The position numbers and the translations under genes are program-made. Source: a virus. Taken from it: a DNA stretch of 64,000 bases. Under the pieces are notes generated by a model. That model worked only from the letters and a program-made list of their open reading frames with translations, was not told the origin of the DNA and did not search any database. The stretch lies in the IMG/VR virus record IMGVR_UViG_3300027985_000627, positions 1 to 64,000 of that record. One strand, given 5' to 3'. Shown piece by piece: positions 31,651-40,980 of this stretch (position 1 is the stretch's first letter; the number at the start of each line of letters is the position of its first letter).

Positions 31651-34250
31651 TGGCTCTCAGAAAGGGCTTTTTCAAAGAGAAGGCTTCTGGACCCGACTGT
31701 GTAAAATGTAAACTCGGTTCTAAATGCCGTAATCCTAAGCTACCTGTTTACGGTCTTGGCAAACAGAAAGCTTTGATTATCGGTTCTCAGCCGTCTATCA
31801 TGGACGACAAGTTTGGTAAACTTGGCAACGGTGAAGCTACGGAGTTTCTGGAAGAAGAACTTGAAAAGTTTGGTTTGGATTTGTACGACGACTTTTGGAA
31901 AATCAACGCCGTAAACTGTGCTACTCCAAAAGGCCGCAAACCGACCAGAAAAGAAATAAACTGTTGTCGTCCATATATCGAAAACATCATTGAAGAACTT
32001 AAACCGAACGTCATCATCCTTCTAGGTGACCAAGCTATAGAATCGCAATTCAACGGACGTTTCAAAGACCTTTCTGTCACACGATGGAGAGGTCTTTGCG
32101 TTCCTGAAGTGAAAAATAATGCTTGGGTTGTCCCTTTGATGCACCCTGCTCACGTTGTGAAGATGAAGTGGGACGCGCATTTGAAACGGACTTTCAGAAC
32201 CGATTTGAAGTACGCTTTGTCCGTATTGAGAAAGAAAGAGAAACCTGAAGTTCTTCCTTATCAAGAACATGTTCACCTTCTCACAACGATGGGAGAAATA
32301 CGCGGATTGTTCGATTACCTGAAGAAAGAAAAACCTTTATCTGCGTATGACTGGGAAACTTCTGCCATAAAACCGTATGATTCCGATCAATTAATATGGT
32401 CTTGCGCCATCGCTACTGAAAGAGGATCCTACGCTTTCCCAATTCACTACCCGTCTGGTTCGTTTTATCCTAAAAAAGGTTCTGATTTTTATTGGGACAA
32501 ACACCTTGAAGAAGTGGAAGACCTTGTGAGTTGGTACATCAATGATCCTGAGATGAAAAAGATTGCCCACGGATCAAAGTTTGAAACTACTTGGGGAACT
32601 ACTGTTCTCGGTAAAGAAACTCGTGGAATTGAATGTTGCACAATGACCAGGCAACATGTTCTTGATGCACGAAAGAAATTCTGCGGATTGAAGTTTCAGC
32701 TTTTCATTCGTTACGGCATCGAAGGGTACGAGAAAGGAACAAAGAAGTATTACCCTGAAGGTCACGGCAACACCAAGAACGAGTTGTTTAAGATGCCGTT
32801 GAAAGAACTCCTTACGTACAACGGCATTGACGCTTTCGGAACTCTGAAACTCTATCATGACCAAAATGACGAACTCAGAATAGGAACAAAAAGTCCTAAA
32901 GAAGACTTGATAAAGTGTAGCCAACTGTTTCAAGATGGTCTTGAGGCTCTTGGTGAAGCCCAGATGAACGGCATACGAATGGATTTGAAGTTGCTCCATT
33001 CTATGAAAGATGATCTTACAAAGACCATCGACAATCTGGCTTTGCTTCTGAATGAATCCAGAGAAGCCGTAGAGTTCAAAAAGTTCACTGGTGAAGAATT
33101 GAATTTCAATTCTTCAAAGCACCTTGGAACTTTACTGTTCGATGTAATGAAGTTGGAGCCGACAAAGAAAACATCGTCAGGGTCTAACTCAGTCGATAAA
33201 GAAGCACTGACAGCTTTTGATAGCGAATTTACGCGCAATCTGCTCGAATACCGAAAGTTTTTGAAGATACGTGATACGTACATCGCTCAATTCGTCAACG
33301 AGATAGGCGAAGACGGATTACTGCATCCTTTCTTTGATCTGCATACAGCCAGAACTGGTCGTTCCAGTAGTTCATCCCCTAACTTCCAGAACATCCCTAT
33401 CAGAACGGATGAAGGCAAAGAACTCCGAAAGATTATCATTCCAAGAAAAGGACATAAGATTTCTGAGAATGATTATGGATCAATCGAAGTTCGCATTGCC
33501 GCTTGCTACACAAAAGATCCTGTTCTCATTTCGTACATCAATGATCCAACTACAGACATGCACCGAGACCAAGCACAAGAACTGTTCTTGCTCAATTCTG
33601 AAGAAGTGAACAAGACGCTTCGGTTTTATGCAAAGAATGGTTGGGTGTTCCCTCAGTTTTACGGTTCATACTACAAAAACTGTGCTTCTGGACTGTGGGA
33701 AAACTGTCATAACTTACCGGTTGGTAAGAACAACGACGGCTTAATACTCACGGAACATTTACGGAAGAAGGGCATAAAGTGTTACGATGATTTTGTTGAA
33801 CACTGCAAACATCATGAGAAAGCCTACTGGGACCGTTTCACTGTATTCAAAGAGTGGCAAGAGTCTGTCAAGCAGTTTTATTTGAAGTACGGTTACACCA
33901 AATCGTTCTTTGGATTCAGACGTTCTGGTTATCTTTCACAGAACGACGTAATAAACACACCGATTCAGGGAACAGCTTTCCATTGTCTTCTATGGTCGTT
34001 TGCTAGGATCAGCAAGATTGCCAAGAAAGAAAAATGGAACTCTAAGCTGATCGGACAGATTCACGACTCCATCATCATTGACTTGGATCCTGCTGAAGAA
34101 ACACATGTTCTGAAGACGGTTAACAAAGTCATGACCATCGACATTCGTGAAGACAACGACTGGATCATTGTTCCTCTTGAAGTGGAACCTGAACTTACTG
34201 GTGTTGATGAACCTTGGTACTACAAGAAAGCAGTACCGTTACCTGCGTAG
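31650..34250 (+). CDS. Uracil-DNA glycosylase fused to family A DNA polymerase
   Basis: 866 residues, TAATG overlap with the clamp gene. Residues 1-190 resemble family 4 UDG: C-V-K-C-x-L-G-S-x-C (Cys17, 20), ALIIGSQPS, INAVNCATPKGRKPTRKEIN then CC, consistent with four iron-sulfur cysteines. Residues 200-430 are a 3'-5' exonuclease: YDWET (ExoI), AHGSKFETTW (ExoII, with Glu where Asp is usual), YNGIDAFGTLKLY (ExoIII). Residues 440-866 are Pol A: motif A NDYGSIEVRIAA, motif B LRFYAKNGWVFPQFYG, then FFGFRRSGYL, motif C QIHDSIIIDL. The replicative polymerase with built-in uracil surveillance. No 5' nuclease is fused; that is the gene at 38345. Confidence 0.9.
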   Translation: MALRKGFFKEKASGPDCVKCKLGSKCRNPKLPVYGLGKQKALIIGSQPSIMDDKFGKLGNGEATEFLEEELEKFGLDLYDDFWKINAVNCATPKGRKPTRKEINCCRPYIENIIEELKPNVIILLGDQAIESQFNGRFKDLSVTRWRGLCVPEVKNNAWVVPLMHPAHVVKMKWDAHLKRTFRTDLKYALSVLRKKEKPEVLPYQEHVHLLTTMGEIRGLFDYLKKEKPLSAYDWETSAIKPYDSDQLIWSCAIATERGSYAFPIHYPSGSFYPKKGSDFYWDKHLEEVEDLVSWYINDPEMKKIAHGSKFETTWGTTVLGKETRGIECCTMTRQHVLDARKKFCGLKFQLFIRYGIEGYEKGTKKYYPEGHGNTKNELFKMPLKELLTYNGIDAFGTLKLYHDQNDELRIGTKSPKEDLIKCSQLFQDGLEALGEAQMNGIRMDLKLLHSMKDDLTKTIDNLALLLNESREAVEFKKFTGEELNFNSSKHLGTLLFDVMKLEPTKKTSSGSNSVDKEALTAFDSEFTRNLLEYRKFLKIRDTYIAQFVNEIGEDGLLHPFFDLHTARTGRSSSSSPNFQNIPIRTDEGKELRKIIIPRKGHKISENDYGSIEVRIAACYTKDPVLISYINDPTTDMHRDQAQELFLLNSEEVNKTLRFYAKNGWVFPQFYGSYYKNCASGLWENCHNLPVGKNNDGLILTEHLRKKGIKCYDDFVEHCKHHEKAYWDRFTVFKEWQESVKQFYLKYGYTKSFFGFRRSGYLSQNDVINTPIQGTAFHCLLWSFARISKIAKKEKWNSKLIGQIHDSIIIDLDPAEETHVLKTVNKVMTIDIREDNDWIIVPLEVEPELTGVDEPWYYKKAVPLPA

Positions 34251-34258
34251 GAGTCCAC

Positions 34259-35185
34259 ATGCCACCTCTCCAGTTGAAGTACAGACCGAAAGATTTCAAA
34301 GAAGTTCTTGGCAATGAATCTACGATCAAAAGTCTGGAATCACTTTTGCGTAGGAATAAGGACGACATTCCCAAAGCATTCCTTTTCACTGGTCCTTCTG
34401 GTTGCGGCAAAACTACTCTGGCCAGAATCGTTGCAAACAAACTTGGATGCGACGACATGGACTTCCACGAATACAACGTTGCCAGTGTTCGTGGAATAGA
34501 CACTGTTCGGGAAGTAGCTGCGAATGCTCCGTTTGCTCCTATGAGCGGAGAAATCAAAGCTTACTTGTTCGATGAATGCCACGGCATGACCAAAGATGCC
34601 AAAGAAGCCATGCTAAAACTCCTCGAAGACGGACCGAAGCATGTTTACTTTTTCTTGGCGACGACCGAACCGCAGCAACTCCTGAAGACTTTGAAAGGAC
34701 GTTGCACTGCTTACGAAGTCCAATCTCCGACTACAAAATCTTTACTCGGACATTTGAAAAGCATCTGTGCTAAAGAAGGGATTGAAAACTACCCTTCCGA
34801 AATTCTCCAAGAGATCGTTAAAGTGTCGGACGGCAGTATCCGCGAAGCTGTAAAGGTTCTTGACGCTGTAATCGACATTGAAGACGACGAAGAAGCTTTG
34901 CAAGCGGTACAGAACGCGGTAGTGAGCGAGGTAGACACAAAAGAACTGTGTCAAGCACTCATTGCAACAAGTGGCAAGCGATGGGATACATGCAAGAAAA
35001 TCCTGAAAGGTACGACCGACGATCCTGAAAGATTGCGTAGAGCAATACTTGGTTACCTCAATGCTGTTTTGTTGAGCAACGGTACAGAGCGCCATGTTGA
35101 AATTATGGAACTGTTCATGGAACCAACATTCAACACCGGAATGCCTGGATTGTGTGTGAATGTTTTTCTTGCTTGCAAGCTTTAG
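34259..35185 (+). CDS. Clamp-loader ATPase (DnaX/RFC-like)
   Basis: 308 residues from ATG 34259 (GTAGGAGTCCAC upstream). AAA+ motifs: YRPKDFKEVLGNE, Walker A FTGPSGCGKTT, Walker B YLFDECHGM, sensor 1 FLATTEP, and GRCTAYEVQ, the S/G-RC motif of RFC/DnaX loaders. Loads the clamp at 30625 on DNA for the polymerase at 31650. Only one loader gene is visible, whereas T4 uses two (gp44/gp62), so a homo-oligomeric loader or an undetected partner is implied. Confidence 0.85.
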   Translation: MPPLQLKYRPKDFKEVLGNESTIKSLESLLRRNKDDIPKAFLFTGPSGCGKTTLARIVANKLGCDDMDFHEYNVASVRGIDTVREVAANAPFAPMSGEIKAYLFDECHGMTKDAKEAMLKLLEDGPKHVYFFLATTEPQQLLKTLKGRCTAYEVQSPTTKSLLGHLKSICAKEGIENYPSEILQEIVKVSDGSIREAVKVLDAVIDIEDDEEALQAVQNAVVSEVDTKELCQALIATSGKRWDTCKKILKGTTDDPERLRRAILGYLNAVLLSNGTERHVEIMELFMEPTFNTGMPGLCVNVFLACKL

Positions 35186-35217
35186 GAAAGCAACTTCTAA
35201 CGTGATAAGAAGGGGAT

Positions 35218-35730
35218 ATGGACGACTTCAAAAAATTACTCACAGTTGACAAGGACAACCTTGATTTGGCTCTTGTCGAGCAAGCTTCCCTCATGTACGA
35301 TTACGGACTGGAGTACGCGGAAGCTTTGCGTAAAAGGGACAAACTCAAGGACAGGTTGGATGTTGTCAAAGCTGAATTGGATTCGGAGATTCGTTCCAAT
35401 CCTGAAGGATTTGGCTTCGACAAGAAACCGACTGAATCAGCAATAGCCAACGCAATTCTGCTTGAGAAAGAGTACCGTGCTGCTTCCGAACGTTACTTGG
35501 AAGCCTGTTACGAAGTGAATGTAATCCTGGCTGCCAAGAATGCTTTGGAACATAAGAAGTCTGCGGTTGAAAACCTCATCAAGCTCTATTGCTCCAATTA
35601 CTGGGCTGAAGGAACCTCTTTGCCTGCTGAAGACAGACAGCAAATAAAGAAGGAAGCTTCTGATATACGGTCTGAACAAGCAAGAAAAGGAATGAAATCT
35701 CCCAGACTGAAGAGGAACAAGGATGATTAA
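35218..35730 (+). CDS. Coiled-coil hypothetical protein
   Basis: 170 residues, almost entirely helical: ALRKRDKLKDRLDVVKAELD, then EYRAASERYLEACYEVNVIL. Similar helical proteins lie before SSB genes in many phages and may help recombination or replication. No enzyme motif. Confidence 0.6.
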   Translation: MDDFKKLLTVDKDNLDLALVEQASLMYDYGLEYAEALRKRDKLKDRLDVVKAELDSEIRSNPEGFGFDKKPTESAIANAILLEKEYRAASERYLEACYEVNVILAAKNALEHKKSAVENLIKLYCSNYWAEGTSLPAEDRQQIKKEASDIRSEQARKGMKSPRLKRNKDD

Positions 35731-35863
35731 CCCGTGGCTGTATCTGGTTGGCTCTTTTGGAGCAATCGTCCTTGTGTATCTTATAACGAGGCTTGTCTCC
35801 AAAGCGTGGTATCGTTCCATGTTTGAGGAGCATATTCGTTTTCACAACTTGAACCGTAAGTGA
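35723..35863 (+). CDS. Small membrane protein (46 aa)
   Basis: ATG 35723 overlaps the previous gene's end, with AGAGGAACAAGG upstream. NPWLYLVGSFGAIVLVYLIT is a membrane helix followed by a basic cytoplasmic-type tail. Stop TGA 35861-35863. Unknown role. Confidence 0.5.
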   Translation: MINPWLYLVGSFGAIVLVYLITRLVSKAWYRSMFEEHIRFHNLNRK

Positions 35864-35870
35864 GGCTAGA

Positions 35871-37157
35871 ATGGCAAGAGACAGAAAAGCGATGAAAGCG
35901 GCTCTTTTGAAACGGACCGCTGAGTCTGACAGAACCAAGAACGATTCTGGAAAGTTCGGGAACATCTTCATTGATGATCTGGACGTTGATTTCTGGAAGT
36001 GCAAAGAGGGTGAACACCTCATTGACATCATTCCTTACGAAGTCGGTAAGAACCATCCGACGGTTGCTGAGGGAGAATCCGATTACAAGCTTGACATTTG
36101 GGTCCACTACAAGGTTGGTCCGAATGAAGATGCTGTTATCTGCATGGCCAGGACCAAGAATGGCCGTTGTCCGATCTGCGAACACCAGAACAAGATGCGG
36201 AAGGACGAATCGTACACCGATGACGACATCAAGAAACTCAATCCGAAACGTCGGTGTATCTACAACATCCTGTGCTACGATTCCACCAAAGAAGAGCAAG
36301 CTGGTGTCATGCTTTGGGATGCTTCGCATTTCTCGGTTGAGTCGAACATTCTTGCCATCGCTCGCCGTCCTCGTGGTGGTGGACTGATTTCCTTCAGTGA
36401 TCCTGACGAAGGGAAATCTATTTTGTTTACTAGGGAAGGATCGGGCGCGTTGAACACCAAGTACGTTGGTTTTCGTCTCGAAGAACGCGAGGTCGAAGTG
36501 TCTGACGCCGCTCTTGACGAAGCATTGACTTTGGATGAGGTCGTTATTTGGCCTGATTACGATGAAGTCAAGGAGAAGTTCTTGGCTGGTCTTTCCGAAG
36601 ACGATGCGGATGAAAAGCCTGGTCGTCGCAAGAAAGACGATGACGAGGATGAGAAGCCTCGTCGTAGACGTACGGAAGAAGACGAGGATGAAGACGCTTC
36701 TCCTAGCCGTCGTCGCCGCCTCAAAAAGGACGATGCTGAGGAAGACGAGGAAGAAGAAAAGCCTCGTCGTCGTCGCAAAGCTGAACCTGAAGAGGAAGAA
36801 GAGGAAGAGAAACCTCGCAGGGGTCGGCGTAAGGCGGAACCGGAAGAGGAACCTGAAGAAGACGAGGAAGAAGAAAAGCCTCGTAGGCGCAGAAAGCCTG
36901 AACCGGAACCTGAAGAAGAGCCGGAAGAGGAAGAAGAGGAAAAGCCTCGTCGCAGGAAGCTCCGCAAGCCTGAAAAGGACGACGAAGAGGATGAAAAACC
37001 GAAGAAAAAGTCTTCGGGTGAATGTCCTCACGGCGGTGAATTCGGAACCGACCTCGATGAGCTTGACCAGTGCAATAAGTGCAAAGTCTACGATGACTGC
37101 GCCGCTGCCAAAGAAGCTGCCGAGGAAGAGAAGCCCAAACGTCGCCGTCGCGGGTAA
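35871..37157 (+). CDS. ssDNA-binding protein with charged repeat tail
   Basis: 428 residues. Residues 25-190 resemble gp32-type phage SSBs: FWKCKEGEHLIDIIPYEVG, DYKLDIWVHYKVGP, C-x-A-R-T-K-NGRCPICEHQNK, with a likely zinc site. Residues 240-385 are a long low-complexity array of acidic runs alternating with KPRRRR blocks, then ECPHGGEFGTDLDELDQCN and C-K-V-Y-D-D-C, and a basic end KPKRRRRG. Classical SSB tails are acidic; this tail is mixed and ends basic. Position before the recombinase gene supports the call. Confidence 0.7.
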   Translation: MARDRKAMKAALLKRTAESDRTKNDSGKFGNIFIDDLDVDFWKCKEGEHLIDIIPYEVGKNHPTVAEGESDYKLDIWVHYKVGPNEDAVICMARTKNGRCPICEHQNKMRKDESYTDDDIKKLNPKRRCIYNILCYDSTKEEQAGVMLWDASHFSVESNILAIARRPRGGGLISFSDPDEGKSILFTREGSGALNTKYVGFRLEEREVEVSDAALDEALTLDEVVIWPDYDEVKEKFLAGLSEDDADEKPGRRKKDDDEDEKPRRRRTEEDEDEDASPSRRRRLKKDDAEEDEEEEKPRRRRKAEPEEEEEEEKPRRGRRKAEPEEEPEEDEEEEKPRRRRKPEPEPEEEPEEEEEEKPRRRKLRKPEKDDEEDEKPKKKSSGECPHGGEFGTDLDELDQCNKCKVYDDCAAAKEAAEEEKPKRRRRG

Positions 37158-37170
37158 TTAAACCCCAACA

Positions 37171-37200
37171 GGGGAGGGGAGAAATCTCCTCCCCTTTTTT
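37171..37200 (+). terminator. Intrinsic terminator
   Basis: GGGGAGGGGAGA pairs with TCTCCTCCCC (one bulged G, two-base loop) followed by six T. Lies between the SSB and RecA-like genes and resembles the terminator at 27053. Confidence 0.82.
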
Positions 37201-37209
37201 GGAGTATGT

Positions 37210-38352
37210 ATGACTCTACTCAAAAAGAAAACGAAAGTGTCGGAAGTGAAAGAAGCCATCGAAGACGACGGCGAACCGCTTAACGAAAAAGAAGTTTTCG
37301 ACCCGACCAGGACTTTAAGTTCTGGTTCCACTTTGCTTGACCTCGCTATGACCGAATCTGAAGGTGGATTTGTTCAAGGCAAGGTTGTCAATCTGATCGG
37401 TGATTCCCACGCTGGCAAATCTCTTCTCGCTTTGACCATGCTTGCTGAAGCCGCCCACGATCCGAAATACGACGAATACGATCTGATTTATGATGACGTT
37501 GAGGCTGCTTCTGAAATGAATCTTGCTGTAATGTTCGGCAAGAAAACCGCCAAACGCATAATGCCTCCCTTCACATACAAAGACGGAACCAACGGCCAAT
37601 CCGATGCTATTCAGGACTTTTACGCCAATCTCAAAAATGCAATCAAACGTGGCAACCCGTTTGTCTACGTTCTTGATAGTTTCGATGCTTTGACTTCTCT
37701 TGAAGAACAGGAAAGAGCGGACAAAGAAGCTGAAGCCTTTGAAGCTGGAACGAAAGTCAAAGGTTCTTACAAGATGGAGAAGCCGAAGATTGTCAGTGAA
37801 ATTCTCCGTGTTGTGAAAAAAGACCTGCAAGACCTCAATTCTATTCTTATCGTAATTTCTCAGACGAGGGACGATATCAACCCGATGACCTTCACGAAGA
37901 AGACCAGAAGTGGTGGTCGTGCTTTGAAGTTCTACAGCACCCATGAAATTTGGTTGGCTGTCGGCAAAAAAATCAAAAAGAAAGAGCGTACCATCGGTGC
38001 CGAAGTCATTGCCAAGATTACAAAGAACAAAATAACTGGAAAATCTCGGGAAGTCATGTTTCCGATATACACCAGCTACGGTGTTGATGACATAGGTTCT
38101 TGCATTCAGTTTTTGATTGAAGAAGGTGTTATTACCGGTGGCAAAAAGAAAAAAGACAAAGATTCGGATGACAAGGGTAAAGGAAAGACTTTGAAATTTC
38201 CTGAACTTGATTTTGAAGGAACGCAAGCCAAGTTGATTCAAATGATTGAGGATGATCCGAAACTACTCAAAAAGCTCCGCAAGATAACCAAAGAAACGTG
38301 GATGGACATTGAAGATTCTATCAAAGTTGATAGGAAGCCGAAGTATGAATAG
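37210..38352 (+). CDS. RecA-like recombinase
   Basis: 380 residues, TTGGAGTATGT upstream. LSSGSTLLDLAM matches the N-terminal RecA signature; NLIGDSHAGKSLLALTM is Walker A; FVYVLDSFDAL Walker B; ILIVISQTRDDI and a GGRALKFYSTHEIW segment complete the core. Phage RecA/UvsX relatives catalyse strand exchange for recombination-dependent replication and repair. Partners here are the SSB, UvsW-like helicase and SbcCD-like nuclease. Confidence 0.85.
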   Translation: MTLLKKKTKVSEVKEAIEDDGEPLNEKEVFDPTRTLSSGSTLLDLAMTESEGGFVQGKVVNLIGDSHAGKSLLALTMLAEAAHDPKYDEYDLIYDDVEAASEMNLAVMFGKKTAKRIMPPFTYKDGTNGQSDAIQDFYANLKNAIKRGNPFVYVLDSFDALTSLEEQERADKEAEAFEAGTKVKGSYKMEKPKIVSEILRVVKKDLQDLNSILIVISQTRDDINPMTFTKKTRSGGRALKFYSTHEIWLAVGKKIKKKERTIGAEVIAKITKNKITGKSREVMFPIYTSYGVDDIGSCIQFLIEEGVITGGKKKKDKDSDDKGKGKTLKFPELDFEGTQAKLIQMIEDDPKLLKKLRKITKETWMDIEDSIKVDRKPKYE

Positions 38353-39226
38353 GCAGCCGAGGCTCGTAATAGACTCCAGCTGCCTTTGCTATCGTGCAAA
38401 GCTGTCTTTGGCTGATATGTCGTATGAGGATCAGGAAACCGGAGTTATATTCGGTTTCCTGATCCAATTACGTTCTCTGGCTAACATGTTCAAAACCAAC
38501 GACTTTGTGTTCGCTTGGGACTCCAGAAAGTCTATCCGCAGAGATATGTACCATTGGTACAAAAGCAAACGCAGAGACAAAACTCCCGAAGAAAAAGAGA
38601 TTGACGAAATTGCTTTGCCTCAATTCGGACTTCTCAGAACACAGGTTCTTCCTGGTATCGGATTCAACAATAACTTCATACAAACAGGATTGGAAGCCGA
38701 CGATATCATTGCCGCAGTTGTCATGTCTGGACAGTCAGACGGTGGAAATGTGGTTGTGTCCACTGACAATGATCTTTTGCAGCTTCTGGATTTCTGCGAT
38801 ATTTTCAATCCTCAGACCAAGAAAACAATTACATCGGAAGACTTCACAGATAAATGGGGAATCGAACCAATGCAATGGTCGTTGGTTAAGGCTATGGCCG
38901 GTTGCACTTCTGATTCTGTGCCTGGTATTTCCGGTATAGGTGAGAAGTCAGCAGTTGCTTTTCTACGCGACGAATTGAAGAAAACGAGTAAGAAGTACGA
39001 AAGTATTGTTTCAGAAGACGGCAGGGCTATTACCGAGAGAAATGAAGCTATCGTAACGCTGCCCTTCGCTGACACAGAAACCCCTGAGGTTATCGAAAAC
39101 GATTTTGACCTCGATTACTTCTCCATGATCTGTGGTAAATACGGTTTCGGTTCTTTCTTGAAGCAAGATGCTTATCTTGGGTGGTGCAAGATATTCGAAG
39201 GAGACTTTGATGGCCGCAAAAGGTAA
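38345..39226 (+). CDS. 5'-3' exonuclease / flap endonuclease
   Basis: 293 residues from ATG 38345, overlapping the RecA-like gene's end. LVIDSSCLCYRA (first metal Asp), FAWDSRKSIRRDMYHWYKSK, GLEADDIIA, VVSTDNDLLQLL and AMAGCTSDSVPGISGIGEK (helix-hairpin-helix) are the ordered motifs of T5 D15/Pol I small-domain nucleases. Removes RNA primers and flaps, making up for the missing domain in the polymerase. Confidence 0.9.
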   Translation: MNRQPRLVIDSSCLCYRAKLSLADMSYEDQETGVIFGFLIQLRSLANMFKTNDFVFAWDSRKSIRRDMYHWYKSKRRDKTPEEKEIDEIALPQFGLLRTQVLPGIGFNNNFIQTGLEADDIIAAVVMSGQSDGGNVVVSTDNDLLQLLDFCDIFNPQTKKTITSEDFTDKWGIEPMQWSLVKAMAGCTSDSVPGISGIGEKSAVAFLRDELKKTSKKYESIVSEDGRAITERNEAIVTLPFADTETPEVIENDFDLDYFSMICGKYGFGSFLKQDAYLGWCKIFEGDFDGRKR

Positions 39227-39845
39227 AGGAAGCTCTTATGAAAGAGAAATATGCCGACTTCTTTCATTGTGGTGGACTGAAGGTGTATCCGACGATTACT
39301 TTTGGCGAACTGCTGGTTCAGGCGCTATGGCTAAGACACGCTCTAAAGTCGGAAAAAAAACACACGGTCACTACGGTGATATCCAAGCCGTTCATCCCGA
39401 TGGAGAACCTTTGATTCGGGTATGTCTTTTCGAACTGAAACGTGGCTACAAGAACTGGTCGCCTTTGGACGTTATCGACAAAGGAAAACGTTCTGCTACA
39501 CAAACTCTGGAAAAGTTTTTCGCTCAGATGGACGAAGACAAAGCGAATGGAGATATCCCTTACTCAGCTTTGGTATTTCGCAGAGACAAACGACAATCGT
39601 GTATTGGAATTGAAACCCAACTGTACCGAAACATAGACACGTACCAAATGGGTAATGGTCCGATTCCACAACTTCGTTTAATAACCGAAACACACGATTT
39701 CATTTTTCTTAATCTGGAAGATTTTCTTGGCTGGGCTAATCCTAAATACTTCGTGGAGAAATATAATGACCTTACAACTTGTTCTCAACGCACTGGAAAG
39801 AATAGCCGAAAACCCGTCCTTAAAAGAAAAGGAAAAGAGGATTAA
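39210..39845 (+). CDS. PD-(D/E)XK nuclease, resolvase-like
   Basis: 211 residues from ATG 39210 (GAAGGAGACTTTG upstream). KGSSYEREICRLLSLWW, a GS-G-A-M turn, HYGDIQAVHP and LFELKRGY give the E...D...ExK active site of archaeal-type Holliday resolvase and related nucleases. It follows the flap nuclease and precedes ligase, so it fits recombination-intermediate processing. Exact substrate unknown. Confidence 0.65.
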   Translation: MAAKGKGSSYEREICRLLSLWWTEGVSDDYFWRTAGSGAMAKTRSKVGKKTHGHYGDIQAVHPDGEPLIRVCLFELKRGYKNWSPLDVIDKGKRSATQTLEKFFAQMDEDKANGDIPYSALVFRRDKRQSCIGIETQLYRNIDTYQMGNGPIPQLRLITETHDFIFLNLEDFLGWANPKYFVEKYNDLTTCSQRTGKNSRKPVLKRKGKED

Positions 39846-40980
39846 AGAAGCACTCAAGATTGAGTGGTTCGTTCCGGTTGTCGAATACGCTTTGAATCCG
39901 TTTTTGAAGTTCAACATTTCATCCATCGAAGCTATACAAGATTTGCGATCAACCAGACCGGTCTATCCAATATTTGATTACCTGGACATGTTGAACGGTC
40001 TGCGTGGAGCAACAAACGAGCATCGGACTATTCTTACGAGAAAAGCCAGCATTGATTCAGATACAATTGAAGTTGTGAACAGAATTTTAGCCAAAGACCT
40101 TCGATGCGGAGCGGCTATAAAGTTGTTCAAGAAATACATACCCGATCTGCCTATTCATGAAGTTGGTTTGTGTATTGATGACATTGACAAATACTGGAAA
40201 TACACAAAAGGGCAAACTCGAATTTGGCAAATCAAACTGGACGGTGTTCGTAACTGGGCTGTCGTGGAAGAGCAAACTGTTCGGTACGTTTCCAGAAACG
40301 GAAAAGAGTTTCCCAACTTCTCAGTGTTCGACAAGGAGCTTGTAGAGTTAGCTGAAATTCTGGTACGTGACCACGGGTACAGCTACCCGATCATTTTCGA
40401 TGGTGAAGTCATTTCTGTGGAGAAGGATTTTCAAAAGCAGATGACACAGGTCAGGAGAATAAAGCAAGCTGATCCCAGTTGTTTCCGATTTGTGATCTTT
40501 GACCTCGTAAAATCTGGTATGTATGGTGATCGTTTTGGGGACGTCATTCTTGCTGAAACAGATTTGCAGCCTCGTTTAATATCGACTATTTCCTCTGTAG
40601 AATTTACAAAACGTGAAGAGATAGACGACGCTCTTGAAAAAGTTACGAAAGACGGTGAAGAAGGATTAATCCTAAAAACGTGGGAACACTCTTATGAGTA
40701 TAAGCGGACTCCTTTCTGGTGCAAAGTGAAAAAGTTTTACACTGAAGATTTGCCTGTTCTAGCCTGGGAATACGGCACTGGCAAAAATTCGGATAAACTT
40801 GGCTACATGATTTGTGATTTCAACGGTGTTGAAGTTCATGTTGGATCAGGATTTTCTGACCAAGAACGTCGTGATTTCATGACCGACACTCCAAAGATGA
40901 TCGAAGTGAAGTACCAGGAGATAACTAAGGACGGTTCTATGCGATTCCCAACCTTTGTCCGTGTGAGGGATGACAAATGA
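39766..40980 (+). CDS. ATP-dependent DNA ligase
   Basis: 404 residues from ATG 39766 (TGGAGAAATATA upstream). The adenylated lysine lies in motif I WQIKLDGVRNW; other nucleotidyltransferase motifs follow: YVSRNGKEFPNF, IIFDGEVIS, RFVIFDLVKSG, EEGLILKT, and WCKVKKFY, then an OB domain to residue 404. Seals nicks after replication. It resembles T7-group and other phage ATP ligases. Confidence 0.9.
   Translation: MTLQLVLNALERIAENPSLKEKEKRIKEALKIEWFVPVVEYALNPFLKFNISSIEAIQDLRSTRPVYPIFDYLDMLNGLRGATNEHRTILTRKASIDSDTIEVVNRILAKDLRCGAAIKLFKKYIPDLPIHEVGLCIDDIDKYWKYTKGQTRIWQIKLDGVRNWAVVEEQTVRYVSRNGKEFPNFSVFDKELVELAEILVRDHGYSYPIIFDGEVISVEKDFQKQMTQVRRIKQADPSCFRFVIFDLVKSGMYGDRFGDVILAETDLQPRLISTISSVEFTKREEIDDALEKVTKDGEEGLILKTWEHSYEYKRTPFWCKVKKFYTEDLPVLAWEYGTGKNSDKLGYMICDFNGVEVHVGSGFSDQERRDFMTDTPKMIEVKYQEITKDGSMRFPTFVRVRDDK

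Noticed and set aside
36557-36967. Long Ser/Arg-rich frame opposite the SSB tail
   Set aside because: It is the complement of GAA/GAG- and CGT-rich repeats, has no ribosome site and lies wholly inside a well-supported gene.
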